NCBI RefSeq assembly: GCF_009733595.1
Contig: NZ_WOFH01000004.1
Location: 558,001-622,000, forward strand
Length of the DNA stretch: 64,000 nucleotides
From: Actinomadura litoris
Lineage (GTDB): Bacteria > Actinomycetota > Actinomycetes > Streptosporangiales > Streptosporangiaceae
Reading direction: 5' to 3'
Under the pieces are notes generated by a model. It ran no database searches and was not told where the DNA came from. It saw nothing but the letters and a program-made list of their open reading frames with translations. Shown piece by piece: positions 34,884 to 43,767 of this stretch (position 1 is the first letter of the stretch; every line of letters begins with the position of its first letter). The translations under genes and the position numbers were made by a program.

Positions 34884-36356
34884 TCAGACGTAGGCGGTGA
34901 CGGGGCGGGCGGCGGGGGCCTCCCGCACCTCCTGGAAGGCGTGCGCGAGCCGCTCGACCGCGAGGCGCAGCGTGCCCGGCGGCAGCACGTACGGCAGCCG
35001 GACGTAGTCCTCCAGCACGCCGTCCACGCCGAACACCGGGCCGGGCGCCACCCGCACGCCCGCCCGCTCGGCCGCCTCGGCGAGCCGCGTCGCGACCGGG
35101 GCGCCGAGCCGCGCCCACAGGCACATGCCGCCGTCCGGCAGCCGGAACTCCCAGCCCGGCAGCGTCGCGCGGAGCGCCTCCGCGAGGGCGTCGCGGCTGG
35201 GCAGCAGGGTCGCGGCGCGGTCGGCGCGGACCTCCTCCAGCCGCAGCAGCAGCTCTTGGACGATCAACTGGTCGAGCACGGGGCTCGCCATGTCGAACGG
35301 CTCGCGGGCGAGCGTCAGGCGGCGCGCCAGCGGCGCGGTCGTGCGGATCCAGCCGATGCGCAGCCCGCCCCACAGCAGCTTGGACGCCGATCCGACGCTG
35401 ATCACCCGGCCGCCGGTGTCGAACGCGGCGAGCGGCGGCTCACGCGGCGCGTCCGGGTCGAGCGCGAGGTCGGCGAAGGTCTCGTCGGCCACCAGGAAAG
35501 CGTCGGCGCGGCGCGCGGCGCCGACCAGCGCCTCCCGCTCGGCGGCCGGCATCAGGCGCCCGGTCGGGTTCTGGAAGTCGGGGATCATGTAGGCCATCCG
35601 GACGGCGGCCTGCCGCATGCCGCCCGCGACCAGCTCCATGTCCCAGCCCTCGTTCACCCCGACCGGGACGAGCCGGACGCCGCGCCCGCGCAGCGCGCCG
35701 AGCGCGTGCGGGTAGGTCGGCCGCTCCACCATCACCGCGTCGCCCGGCTCCGCCAGCGAGTGCGTGAGCAGCGTGAACGCGTGCTGCGCGCCCGTGGTGA
35801 CAACGATCTGGTCGGGACGGGTGGGGACGCCGCGCGCCGCGTACCCGGCGGCGACGACCTCGCGCAGGCTCGCGAGCCCGGCGGGCTCGTAGCCGGGGCC
35901 CGCGCTGTGGCGGGGCAGCTCGGCGACGGCGGCGGCGACGGCCTCCTCGAAGATCGCCGGAGCCCCGGGGGTGGCGCAGCCGAGGTCGATGAACCCGGCG
36001 GTCTCCGGGACGGGGTAGGCCCGGCCGAACCGCTTGCCCGCGGCGGGCACCGCCTCCCCGGTCGGACGCGCCGACCACCGGACCGGGGGCAGCGCCGTCC
36101 AGCTCCCCGCACCCTGCCGGCTCGCGACGTGGCCCTCGTCGCGGAGCCGGTCGTAGGCGGCGGTGACGGTGGTGCGGCTGACGCCGAGCGCGGCGGCCAG
36201 GTCGCGTTCGGCGGGCAGGCGCGTGCGGGGCGCGAGCCGCCCGTCCTGGATCAGGCCGCGGACCGCGCCCGCGAGCGCCGCGTAGACGGGCCGCTCGCGC
36301 GGGACGTCGCCGAGGAGCCGGGCCAGGTGCGGTCCGCTCACGTAACGCGTGCTCAT
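34884..36356 (-). CDS. MocR-type (GntR/aminotransferase) transcriptional regulator, YczR-like
   Basis: A 490-residue fusion of an N-terminal GntR winged helix (about 20-90: LAPRTRLPAERDLAAALGVSRTTVTAAYDRLRDEGHV) and a fold-type I aminotransferase domain with the PLP-lysine region SVGSASKLLWGGLRIGW and VADETFADLAL. MocR proteins sense PLP-bound amino compounds. ATG 36356 is the last of three repeated start regions, each holding GAGGTGG before an ATG. Divergent to a YczE-type membrane protein, the pairing known for the YczR subgroup. A 3x14-bp direct repeat over the start is a probable operator. Confidence 0.9.
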   Translation of the reverse strand: MSTRYVSGPHLARLLGDVPRERPVYAALAGAVRGLIQDGRLAPRTRLPAERDLAAALGVSRTTVTAAYDRLRDEGHVASRQGAGSWTALPPVRWSARPTGEAVPAAGKRFGRAYPVPETAGFIDLGCATPGAPAIFEEAVAAAVAELPRHSAGPGYEPAGLASLREVVAAGYAARGVPTRPDQIVVTTGAQHAFTLLTHSLAEPGDAVMVERPTYPHALGALRGRGVRLVPVGVNEGWDMELVAGGMRQAAVRMAYMIPDFQNPTGRLMPAAEREALVGAARRADAFLVADETFADLALDPDAPREPPLAAFDTGGRVISVGSASKLLWGGLRIGWIRTTAPLARRLTLAREPFDMASPVLDQLIVQELLLRLEEVRADRAATLLPSRDALAEALRATLPGWEFRLPDGGMCLWARLGAPVATRLAEAAERAGVRVAPGPVFGVDGVLEDYVRLPYVLPPGTLRLAVERLAHAFQEVREAPAARPVTAYV

Positions 36357-36394
36357 ACGAACCACCTCATACGAACCACCTCATACGAACCACA
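36353..36394. repeat. Three tandem 14-bp repeats over the MocR start
   Basis: TCATACGAACCACC occurs at 36353-36366 and 36367-36380, and with one change at 36381-36394. MocR regulators often bind direct repeats at the divergent promoter. On the minus strand each unit contains a GGTGG and an ATG, so the repeat also duplicates the start region of the MocR gene. Confidence 0.75.
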
Positions 36395-36403
36395 TTCGCA
36401 TAA

Positions 36404-36425
36404 TGGCCCTGGAACTTCCAGGCCA
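36404..36425. repeat. Inverted repeat in the mocR-yczE intergenic region
   Basis: TGGCC and TGGAA on the left (with one extra C between) mirror TTCCA and GGCCA on the right around a central C. It lies 10 bases from the 14-bp direct repeats and about 50 bases before the yczE start. It may be a second regulator site or part of the yczE leader. Confidence 0.5.
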
Positions 36426-36477
36426 CTGTGGGCGATGATGGTCAAACCTCAGCCAAACATGACTCTGGAGCGCGATA

Positions 36478-37119
36478 ATGGCCTTGATGGCACGCAGGTT
36501 GGTCCAGCTCTACGCTGGATTGGCCTTGTACGGGCTCGGGATCGCCCTCCAGGTGAGGTCCGACCTCGGCAACGCCCCGTGGGACGTCCTGCATCAGGGC
36601 CTGTCCCGGCGCGTCGGGCTCTCGATGGGCGCGTGGATCGTCATCGCGGGGGCGCTGGTGATGCTCGCCTGGATCCCGCTCCGGCAGCGCCCCGGCCTCG
36701 GCACGGTCAGCAACGCCGTCCTCGTCGGCGTCTTCGCCGACCTGTTCCTGTGGCTGCTGCCCGATCCGAGTGCGCTCGCCGCGCGCTGGACGTACCTGGT
36801 GGCCGCCGTCCTCGCGGGCGGGTTCGCCACCGGCTGCTACATCGGCGCGGGCCTCGGGCCCGGCCCGCGCGACGGCCTGATGACCGGCATCGCGGCGCGG
36901 GGCCACTCCATCCGCGTGGTCCGCACCGGCATCGAGGTGAGCGTGCTGGCGGCGGGATGGCTGCTGGGCGGCACGGTCGGCCTCGGAACGGTCCTGTACG
37001 CGGTCACGATCGGCCCGCTCGCCCACGTCTTCCTGCCGGCGCTGACCGTCACCGGGCCCGAGCCGGAACCGAGCGGGCTAGAGGACGAGGCGGACCACCT
37101 GGTCCGCCAGGGCGGATAG
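36478..37119 (+). CDS. YczE/YyaS/YitT family membrane protein
   Basis: A 213-residue protein with five to six membrane helices. The family signatures are LYGLGIALQVRSDLGNAPWDVLHQGLS and GCYIGAGLGPGPRDGLMTGIAARGHSIRVVRTGIE, both with the G-x-G-PRDGL pattern. ATG 36478 follows GGAG by 7 bases. It is divergent from the MocR regulator, which most likely controls it. The transported or modified substrate is unknown. Its last 42 bases overlap the convergent glycerate kinase gene. Confidence 0.87.
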   Translation: MALMARRLVQLYAGLALYGLGIALQVRSDLGNAPWDVLHQGLSRRVGLSMGAWIVIAGALVMLAWIPLRQRPGLGTVSNAVLVGVFADLFLWLLPDPSALAARWTYLVAAVLAGGFATGCYIGAGLGPGPRDGLMTGIAARGHSIRVVRTGIEVSVLAAGWLLGGTVGLGTVLYAVTIGPLAHVFLPALTVTGPEPEPSGLEDEADHLVRQGG

Positions 37120-38202
37120 CAGCGGCGCGGCCTCCGACCTCAGCTCGTCCAGCGCGCGGGGGCCGTCGGCGAGGCTGAAGGCGGCGGTGAGGCCGAGGGC
37201 GTGCAGCCCATCGAGCGGGCCCGCGACTCCCCCGGCCAGCGCGACGGCCCGCACGCCGCGCTCCCGGGCGAGCGCGGCGACGGCGGAGACGACCTTGCCG
37301 GACGCGGACTGCCCGTCCACCCGCCCCTCACCGGTGATCACCAGATCGGCGCCGGCGAGCGCGGCGGGCAGCCCGACGGCCGCGGCGACCAGCGCCGCGC
37401 CGGGTGCGGGCTCGGCGCCCAGGGCCCCCGCCAGGCCGCCGCAGGCGCCGCCGGCAGCGCCCGCGCCGGGCAGGTCGTGGACGCGGACGCCGTAGCGGTC
37501 CGCGAGGACGTCGGCGAACCGGGTGAGCGCCGCGTCCAGCTCGCGGACCTGCGCGGGCGCCGCGCCCTTCTGCGGGCCGAACACGGCGGCGGCGCCGGAC
37601 GGCCCGGTCAGCGGGTTCGTGACGTCGCAGGCCACGCGGAAGCGGGTGGCGCGGACCTCGGCGGGCACGTCCGCGTCGTCGATCGCGGCCAGCCGGGCCA
37701 GCGCCGCGCCGCCCGGCGGGAGCTCGGCGCCCGAGGCGTCCAGGAAGCGGAAGCCGAGCGCGCTCAGCAGCCCGGCGCCGCCGTCGGTGCTGGCGCTGCC
37801 GCCGACGCACACGAGCACCTCGCGGGCGCCGCGCCGGACCGCGTCGGCGACCAGCGCGCCGGTGCCGGTGGTCGCGGCGCCCAGCGGGTCGGGCGGGACG
37901 TCCTCGACCAGCGGCAGCCCGGACGCGGCGGCCAGTTCCACGACCGCCGACGTCCCTTCGCCCGACAGCCCGTAGCGGGCCGTGACCGGACGGCCGAGCG
38001 GGTCGGTCGCCGCGACCTCGACCCGCCTGCCGCCGCGCGCGCCGAGGAAGCAGTCGAGCGTGCCCTCACCGCCGTCGGCCATCGGCACCGCGCGGACCCG
38101 CGCGGCGGGCGCGGCCCGGCGGACGCCCGCCGCGATCGCGGCGCAGGCGTCCCGGGCGGTCAGGCTGCCCTTGAAGGAGTCAGGCGCGACGACCACCCGC
38201 AT
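37078..38202 (-). CDS. glxK: Glycerate kinase (GK-I, GlxK/GarK family)
   Basis: Phosphorylates D-glycerate at the end of glyoxylate/allantoin or serine-type catabolism. The 374-residue length is normal for class II glycerate kinases. Signatures are the N-terminal VVVAPDSFKGSLTARDACAAIAAGVRR, PMADGGEGTLD, CVGGSASTDGGAGLLSALGFRF and DLVITGEGRVDGQSASGKV. It is the last gene of a minus-strand set with the unknown protein (38209-39099) and the S66 peptidase. Its 3' end overlaps yczE. Confidence 0.94.
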   Translation of the reverse strand: MRVVVAPDSFKGSLTARDACAAIAAGVRRAAPAARVRAVPMADGGEGTLDCFLGARGGRRVEVAATDPLGRPVTARYGLSGEGTSAVVELAAASGLPLVEDVPPDPLGAATTGTGALVADAVRRGAREVLVCVGGSASTDGGAGLLSALGFRFLDASGAELPPGGAALARLAAIDDADVPAEVRATRFRVACDVTNPLTGPSGAAAVFGPQKGAAPAQVRELDAALTRFADVLADRYGVRVHDLPGAGAAGGACGGLAGALGAEPAPGAALVAAAVGLPAALAGADLVITGEGRVDGQSASGKVVSAVAALARERGVRAVALAGGVAGPLDGLHALGLTAAFSLADGPRALDELRSEAAPLLSALADQVVRLVL

Positions 38203-38208
38203 CGGCGG

Positions 38209-39099
38209 TCAGCGTTCGGCGGTGTGGGCGGCGAGGACGGAGGTCAGCTCCTCGGGCAGCACCAGCGCGCCGCCCTCGTACCGGGTCTCCAGCGGCCGCA
38301 GCGCGCCCGCCCGCCACCAGTACAGGTTCGGGCTGATCGAGCCGGGTCCCTCCTCGTAGGCGCGGTGGGCCTGCGCCTGGAGCTCGCGCGCGGCGGCCGC
38401 GGCGGCGCGGTAGCGGGCCCGGGGCGAGGGCTCGGCGATCCGCAGCGGGTGCGCCACGATCAGGCCCCGGTTCGGGGCGATGACCAGCGCGCCCGACGGC
38501 CCGATCGGCAGGTACTCCTCCAGCCACGCCAGGTGGGTCGCGGTGTAGAACGTCCAGCCGTGCAGGACCGACACGCGGATGCCGCCGAGGTCCTGCTCGT
38601 CGTGCTGGAGCGGCCCGTCGCCGCGCACGTTGTCGCGGCCGAGCATGAACAGCGCGTCGCCGGAGACCGGCCAGCCGTGCATCTCGTGCGCGGACAGCGT
38701 CCGCACGCTGGTCGGGGTGTCGACGACCACGGCCTCGATCAGGCCGGGCGCGAACGGGCGGGAGGCGAGCTGGCCGTTGTCGTCCTCGGCCGGGTAGATG
38801 CGGGTGCGCAGCAGGTGCTGGGCGAGGTCGAAGTCGGACAGGTCGAGCGGCTCCTCCATCGCGGTGACGATGGTGGTGACCTGGTCGGACACCAGCGCGG
38901 GCCAGTCGTCGCGGGGCACCAGCCGCGCGAGCTGCCGCAGGTCGCGCATGCGGACCGGGAGCTGGTAGGCGCCCTGGAGCAGCATGACGTCGCCGGGCGC
39001 GCGGCGGCAGGCGTAGCCGAGGCTCTCGCCGACCAGCACCACCAGCGATTCGAGGGTCCCGTCGTCCCAGGGGTCCGGGCGGGCGTGCCGGCCGCTCAT
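38209..39099 (-). CDS. Conserved protein of unknown function
   Basis: A 296-residue soluble protein, not recognised. No signal peptide or membrane helix is seen. It contains acidic, aromatic-rich stretches such as DLSDFDLAQHLLRTRIYPAEDDNGQLASRPFAPGLIEAVVVDTP and LHGWTFYTATHLAWLEEYLPIGPSGALVIAPNRGLIVAHPL, suggesting a globular alpha/beta fold. ATG 39099 overlaps the S66 peptidase stop (ATGA) and follows GGAGGTGCGCG. The stop is 6 bases before glxK, so the three genes are one transcript. Long, conserved-looking motifs argue that it is a real gene. Confidence 0.7.
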   Translation of the reverse strand: MSGRHARPDPWDDGTLESLVVLVGESLGYACRRAPGDVMLLQGAYQLPVRMRDLRQLARLVPRDDWPALVSDQVTTIVTAMEEPLDLSDFDLAQHLLRTRIYPAEDDNGQLASRPFAPGLIEAVVVDTPTSVRTLSAHEMHGWPVSGDALFMLGRDNVRGDGPLQHDEQDLGGIRVSVLHGWTFYTATHLAWLEEYLPIGPSGALVIAPNRGLIVAHPLRIAEPSPRARYRAAAAAARELQAQAHRAYEEGPGSISPNLYWWRAGALRPLETRYEGGALVLPEELTSVLAAHTAER

Positions 39100-40397
39100 C
39101 GCGCACCTCCGGGCGCTCGCAGGGTCAACGCGCCGGCGTCCAGCCGGACGGGGGCGCCGAGCTCCAGCGTGCGCTGGCGCGGGCCGTGCCCGACCGGCGC
39201 CCCGGCGAGCACCGGCACGCCGAGCGGGCCGAGCCTGGCGGCGAACACGGCGTCCAGCTCGGCGGGGTCGCCGGACCGTTCCCACGAGCCGAGGACCACC
39301 CCCGCCGCGCCGTCGAACCAGCCCGCCTGGAGCAGTTGGACGAGCATCCGGTCGATCCGGTAGGGCGCTTCGGAGACGTCCTCCAGCAGGACGACGCGCC
39401 CCGCCGCCGGGGGCGGGGCGTAGGGCGTGCCGAGCAGCGCGGTGAGCAGCGTGAGCGTGCCTCCTGTCAGCGGCCCCTCGGCGAACCCCTCGCACAGCGC
39501 GTGGGTGCCGGTCAGCGGGCTCTGGTCCTCGCGGAACAGCGCGGCGCGCAGCCCCTCGAACGTCTCGACATCGGCGGCGTCCGCCCCCGGGGCGCGCTCC
39601 GCGCCCTCGGCCCCGCCCGCGCTACCGGCCCGACCCGCGTCCCCGGCCTGAGCCGGGTGGTCGGTGCGGCCCGCGTCCCTGGACTGGCCCGCCTCCCTGG
39701 GCTGGCCCGCGTCCCTCGATCGGTCCGCGTCCCTCGGATGGCTCGCGTCCCTGGTCGGGGCCGCGGGATCGGTTCGGTTCGCGTCGGCGGGTGGGGGGGC
39801 GTCGGCCAGGTGGGACGCGGCGGCGAGGTCGGCGACGCGGCCGGCGGGCATGGGGCCGAAGGAGGTCGTGACGCCGAGGCGCGCGCCGAACGCGACGTGC
39901 AGCGCGGTGATGTCGCTGGAGCCGTGCAGGATCTTGGGCCCCGTCCCGGCGCGCTCGGCCTCGCGCGCGGCGGCCGCCAGCGCGTCCCAGTCGAGGTGGT
40001 CGAGGACGCGGGTGGCGCCGTATCCGCCGCGCGCGCAGACCACCGCGCGGACGCGCGGGTCGCACCAGGCGGCCTCCAGGTCGGCGGCGCGGTCGGCGTC
40101 GCCGCCCGCGAGCCGGTGCCAGTCGTCGCGGAGGGGGCCGGGCGCGCCGAGGTTGACTCGGTCGAGGGCGTGCTTGCCGACCACGACGTCAAGGCCGAGG
40201 TCGCGCAGGACGGCGCAGCCCGCCTCCAGCCGCGCCGGGTCCGCGGGACCGCTCGGCGCGACGACCGCGATCCGGTCACCGGGCCGCAACCCCCTGTACC
40301 GGCGGAGGTCGGACGCGCTCGACCGGCCGCCGGGCAACCCGGCGGCGGGCTCGCCGGACGACCCGTCGGCCGCCTCAGCGCGGGCGCCCCCGCTCAT
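39096..40397 (-). CDS. S66 peptidase (LD-carboxypeptidase family) with repeat-containing insert
   Basis: A 433-residue serine peptidase of the LdcA/MccF family. LDcA removes terminal D-Ala from murein tetrapeptides; MccF-like members cleave acylated peptides. Marks: RGLRPGDRIAVVAPSGP, ARGGYGATRVLDHLDW, nucleophile Ser in HGSSDITALH, Glu in LLEDVSEAPYRIDRML, and His in APVGHG. The start ATG 40397 has GAGGAGGG upstream. Between the Ser domain and the Glu/His domain sits a hydrophilic insert of about 70 residues rich in R-D-A-G, encoded by an 18-bp tandem repeat, so the linker length may vary between strains. Confidence 0.88.
   Translation of the reverse strand: MSGGARAEAADGSSGEPAAGLPGGRSSASDLRRYRGLRPGDRIAVVAPSGPADPARLEAGCAVLRDLGLDVVVGKHALDRVNLGAPGPLRDDWHRLAGGDADRAADLEAAWCDPRVRAVVCARGGYGATRVLDHLDWDALAAAAREAERAGTGPKILHGSSDITALHVAFGARLGVTTSFGPMPAGRVADLAAASHLADAPPPADANRTDPAAPTRDASHPRDADRSRDAGQPREAGQSRDAGRTDHPAQAGDAGRAGSAGGAEGAERAPGADAADVETFEGLRAALFREDQSPLTGTHALCEGFAEGPLTGGTLTLLTALLGTPYAPPPAAGRVVLLEDVSEAPYRIDRMLVQLLQAGWFDGAAGVVLGSWERSGDPAELDAVFAARLGPLGVPVLAGAPVGHGPRQRTLELGAPVRLDAGALTLRAPGGAR
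39668..39757. repeat. Coding minisatellite: five 18-bp tandem units
   Basis: Five units of 18 bp, starting at 39668, 39686, 39704, 39722 and 39740, each close to GGCCCGCGTCCCTGGACT with one to five changes. They encode six-residue steps (R-D/E-A plus three variable residues) in the linker of the S66 peptidase. Period is a multiple of three, so unit gain or loss keeps the frame. Confidence 0.85.
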
Positions 40398-40589
40398 CAA
40401 CCCGATCCCTCCTCGCACCGCGACGGATAGAGCTTGTCAGGATCCGGACGCCAGCGGAAGGGGCGGCCGGTCACGACCCGCCAACAGATCATCTCGCGTT
40501 CCGGGGGCCTTCCGCGACCCGGGATTCGGACAGGTCGCACGGAGCGTCACGGTCCGACCGCCGCCGAAAGATGCCAAACTTGTTCGGGT

Positions 40590-41543
40590 ATGAGGTCGAC
40601 GCCGCACATCCTTGTGATCAACGGCACCAAGGTCCGCCGCCCGGTCTTCGTCCTGGGCGCACCCCATTGCGGTGCGGACCTGCTGGCCCGTGCGGTGAAA
40701 CGGTCCGCCGGGTTCCACCTGACCACGGGCCGCCCCGGGGTCCTGCGGGTCACCTACGCCTTCGCGCGGCGGCCGGCGATCGCGACGGAGCGTGGCCAGG
40801 GAGCGGCGCGGGTGCTCCGCGACGCCTACGCCGAGGCGTGGCAGGTGTCCGCGCGGGCCTGCGCGGAGTGCTCGGCCGAGTGCCGTGAGCTGGCGGGGCT
40901 GCCGCCGCGCGTCCCCGACGGGGAGGCTTCCGAGCCGTGCGTGGCCGCGGCCGGCATCGCGCGGTTCGCCGACGCCTCCCCCGACCTGATCTACAGCGCC
41001 GACGTGCTGCTGGACGCCTTCCCCGACGCCCAGCTCGTGCAGGTGATCCGGGACGGCCGGGACGCGGTCGCCGACATGCTCGGCGACGAGCGCTGCCTCG
41101 CCTGGTTCAAGCCGGGCCTGGCCAACCTCGACGCGGTGTTCCCCAACCCGTTCCTCGGCGTGGAGGACCACACCGAGCGCCGCCGCTGGCCGAGCGCGGC
41201 GCCGGCCGTCAAGTGCGCGCTGCGCTGGCGCGGCTCGGTGCGGCTCAGCGCGCGGCTGCGGCAGCAGGTCCCCGAGGAGCAGCTGCACACCGTCCGGTAC
41301 GAGGAGCTGGTCGCCCGGCCGCGCCGCGTCGCCGCCGACCTGTCGGAGTACCTGGACACGGCGATCTCCAGGACGGTCCTGACCGGCCTCGTGCGGGCCG
41401 GGGCGAGGGAGGCGCGCGGCGTGGACGAGCACGGCGTCGGGTCGTGGCGGGAGCGGCTGTCGCCCCGGCAGCTCGCCCAGGTCGAGAAGGTCGCCGGGAC
41501 GGAGCTGCGCAGGCTCGGCTACCGGCTCACCGCCGACGTCTGA
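40590..41543 (+). CDS. Sulfotransferase family protein
   Basis: A 317-residue PAPS-dependent sulfotransferase-like protein. The N-terminal 5'-phosphosulfate-binding loop is RPVFVLGAPHCGADLLARAV, and the 3'-phosphate motif is LVQVIRDGRDAVADML. The region RYEELVARPRRVAADLSEYL is typical of the sulfotransferase_3 group. A pair of CAECSAEC cysteines at about 93-100 is unusual. No Shine-Dalgarno precedes ATG 40590. The acceptor substrate is unknown. Its last 25 bases overlap the convergent ABC exporter gene. Confidence 0.85.
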   Translation: MRSTPHILVINGTKVRRPVFVLGAPHCGADLLARAVKRSAGFHLTTGRPGVLRVTYAFARRPAIATERGQGAARVLRDAYAEAWQVSARACAECSAECRELAGLPPRVPDGEASEPCVAAAGIARFADASPDLIYSADVLLDAFPDAQLVQVIRDGRDAVADMLGDERCLAWFKPGLANLDAVFPNPFLGVEDHTERRRWPSAAPAVKCALRWRGSVRLSARLRQQVPEEQLHTVRYEELVARPRRVAADLSEYLDTAISRTVLTGLVRAGAREARGVDEHGVGSWRERLSPRQLAQVEKVAGTELRRLGYRLTADV

Positions 41544-43507
41544 GTGCCGCTCGCCTCGCCGTCGCCGGAGGGGGCGTCCAGGCCCTCGCCGTCGCGCTGG
41601 CGGGCGAACTGCGTGCGGTAAAGCTCGGCGTACAGGCCGCCGCGCAGCAGCAGCTCCTCGTGCCGCCCGCGCTCGGCGACCCGCCCGTCGTCGATCACGA
41701 GGATCTGGTCGGCCTCGCGGATCGTGGACAGCCGGTGCGCGATCACCAGCGACGTGCGCCCGGCGAGGGCCGTCTTCAGCGCCCGCTGGACGGCCGCCTC
41801 GGACTCGGAGTCCAGGTGCGCGGTCGCCTCGTCCAGCACGACCACCGACGGCGCCTTCAGCAGCAGCCGCGCGATCGCCAGCCGCTGCTTCTCCCCGCCC
41901 GACAGGCGGTAGCCGCGGTCGCCGACGACCGTGTCCAGGCCCTCGGGCATCGCGGTGACGAGGCCGCCGATCTGCGCCGACCCGAGCGCGGCGAGGATCT
42001 CCTCGTCGGTGGCCTCCGGCCGGGCGTAGCGCATGTTCTCGCGGATCGTGTCGTGGAACAGGTGCGCGTCCTGGCTGACCACGCCGATCTCCGCGCGCAG
42101 CGAGTCGAGCGTGACGTCGCGGACGTCGGCGCCGCCGATCCGGACGGCGCCGTCCGAGACGTCGTACAGCCGCGAGACCAGGTGCGTGATCGTCGACTTG
42201 CCCGCGCCCGACGGGCCGACCAGCGCGACGAGCTGCCCGGGGGTGGCCGTGAAGTGCACGTCGTGCAGGACCTCGCGGGCGGGCGCGGTGTCGGTCCGCG
42301 CGATCGACTCCAGCGAGGCCAGCGACACCTCCTCGGCCGAGGGGTAGGCGAACCGGACGTGGTCGAACTCGATCGCCGGGGCGGCCGGGGCGGCCGCCTT
42401 CCCGGTCGTCGCGGGCCCTCGGGACGCCTCCAGCGCGCGAGCGTCCTCGCGGTCGCGGATCAGCGGCTTGAGGTCGAGCACCTCGAACACCCGGTCGAAG
42501 CTGACGAGGGCGGTCATCACGTCCACGTGGACGTTGGACAGCGCGGTCAGCGGGCCGTACATGCGGGTCAGCAGCGTGGCGAGGGCGACCAGCGTGCCGA
42601 GTTCGAAGCCGCCGTCCACGACGAGCACGCCGCCGACGCCGTAGACCATCGCGGTGGCGAGCGCGGCGACCAGTGTCAGCGCGGTGAAGAACACGCGGCC
42701 GTACATCGCCGCGACGATCCCGATGTCGCGGACCCGCGCGGCCCGCTGGGAGAAGTTCTCCTCCTCCTCGACCGGGCGCCCGTACAGCTTGGCGAGCATC
42801 GCGCCCGCCACGTTGAACCGCTCGGTCATCAGCGAGCTCATCTCGGCGTCCAGCACCATCTGCTCGCGGCTGATCCGCGACAGCCGCCGCCCGACCCACT
42901 TGGCGGGCAGCACGAAGACCGGGAGCAGCAGCAGCGCGATCAGCGTCACCTGCCAGGACAGGATCAGCATCGTCACCAGGACGAGGATCAGGCTGATCAC
43001 GTTCGACACCACCGACGACAGCGTCGTGGTGAGGGCCCGCTGCGCGCCGATGACGTCGTTGTTGAGGCGGCTGACCAGCGAGCCGGTCTGGGCGCGCATG
43101 AAGAACGCGACGGGCTGGCGCTGGACGTGCCCGAACACCTGCGTGCGCAGGTCGTAGATCAGGCCCTCGCCGATGCGCGCCGAGTACCAGCGCTGCGCCA
43201 GCCCGAGCACCGCCTCCAGCAGCGCGAGTCCGCCCACCGCGAGGGCGAGCCACACCACCACGTCGTCGTCGCCCGGGATGATGCCGCGGTCGATGATCGA
43301 CTTGAGCAGCAGCGGGTTGGCGACGACGATCACCGCGGCGACCGTGTTCAGCGCGAGGAACAGCACCAGCTCGCGGACGTACGGGCGCGCGTAGCCCGCG
43401 ATCCGCCTGACGGTCCCGGGCTTGAGCTTCTGCTGGGTGACCGAGCCGTCCCGGCGGAACGAGGCCATCACCTGCCAGCCGTTGCCCGGCGTTCCCGGCA
43501 TCCCCAC
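41519..43507 (-). CDS. ABC exporter, fused membrane and ATPase domains
   Basis: A 662-residue half-transporter of the MsbA/LmrA-like group. Six membrane helices fill about residues 40-340, including LFLALNTVAAVIVVANPLLLKSIIDRGII. The ATPase domain (about 395-640) has Walker A VGPSGAGKST, signature LSGGEKQRLA, Walker B VVVLDEATAHLD and the H-loop in VIAHRLSTI. GTG 43507 is preferred (GGAGG 5 bases upstream); ATG 43501 is nearly equivalent. It probably acts as a homodimer. Substrate unknown. The gene is divergent from the secreted dipeptidase. Confidence 0.9.
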   Translation of the reverse strand: MGMPGTPGNGWQVMASFRRDGSVTQQKLKPGTVRRIAGYARPYVRELVLFLALNTVAAVIVVANPLLLKSIIDRGIIPGDDDVVVWLALAVGGLALLEAVLGLAQRWYSARIGEGLIYDLRTQVFGHVQRQPVAFFMRAQTGSLVSRLNNDVIGAQRALTTTLSSVVSNVISLILVLVTMLILSWQVTLIALLLLPVFVLPAKWVGRRLSRISREQMVLDAEMSSLMTERFNVAGAMLAKLYGRPVEEEENFSQRAARVRDIGIVAAMYGRVFFTALTLVAALATAMVYGVGGVLVVDGGFELGTLVALATLLTRMYGPLTALSNVHVDVMTALVSFDRVFEVLDLKPLIRDREDARALEASRGPATTGKAAAPAAPAIEFDHVRFAYPSAEEVSLASLESIARTDTAPAREVLHDVHFTATPGQLVALVGPSGAGKSTITHLVSRLYDVSDGAVRIGGADVRDVTLDSLRAEIGVVSQDAHLFHDTIRENMRYARPEATDEEILAALGSAQIGGLVTAMPEGLDTVVGDRGYRLSGGEKQRLAIARLLLKAPSVVVLDEATAHLDSESEAAVQRALKTALAGRTSLVIAHRLSTIREADQILVIDDGRVAERGRHEELLLRGGLYAELYRTQFARQRDGEGLDAPSGDGEASGTQTSAVSR

Positions 43508-43767
43508 ATGCGCCTCCGAGGGGTCGCTGCCCGCCCGCTGTGGACCCGTGGGCGGAACAAGTACGTAATCAAGTAAGCATCTCAGTGTCCGCTGTGCACA
43601 ACACGCCGTGCCCCACGGCGCTTCCCGGCTCCGCTCACGGCGTAACCATCCCCTGACCGGGCGCGTCCACAACGTCCAATAACGGGCGATCTTATGGACT
43701 TCCCGCCGGTCCGGTAGTAGATGTGATCGACAACTTTTCAGGCTCACATCCCCCCAGGAGCCCACCA

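Noticed and set aside
36353..36394. CRISPR or attachment site
   Set aside because: Three contiguous 14-bp repeats over a regulator start are better explained as an operator; no integrase is present.
39668..39757. CRISPR array
   Set aside because: Units are 18 bp, contiguous without spacers and in frame with the peptidase gene; no cas genes are near.
40437..43253. Open frame of 938 codons on the minus strand
   Set aside because: It is an out-of-frame shadow of the ABC exporter and antisense of the sulfotransferase, with Arg/Gly/Ala-biased translation.
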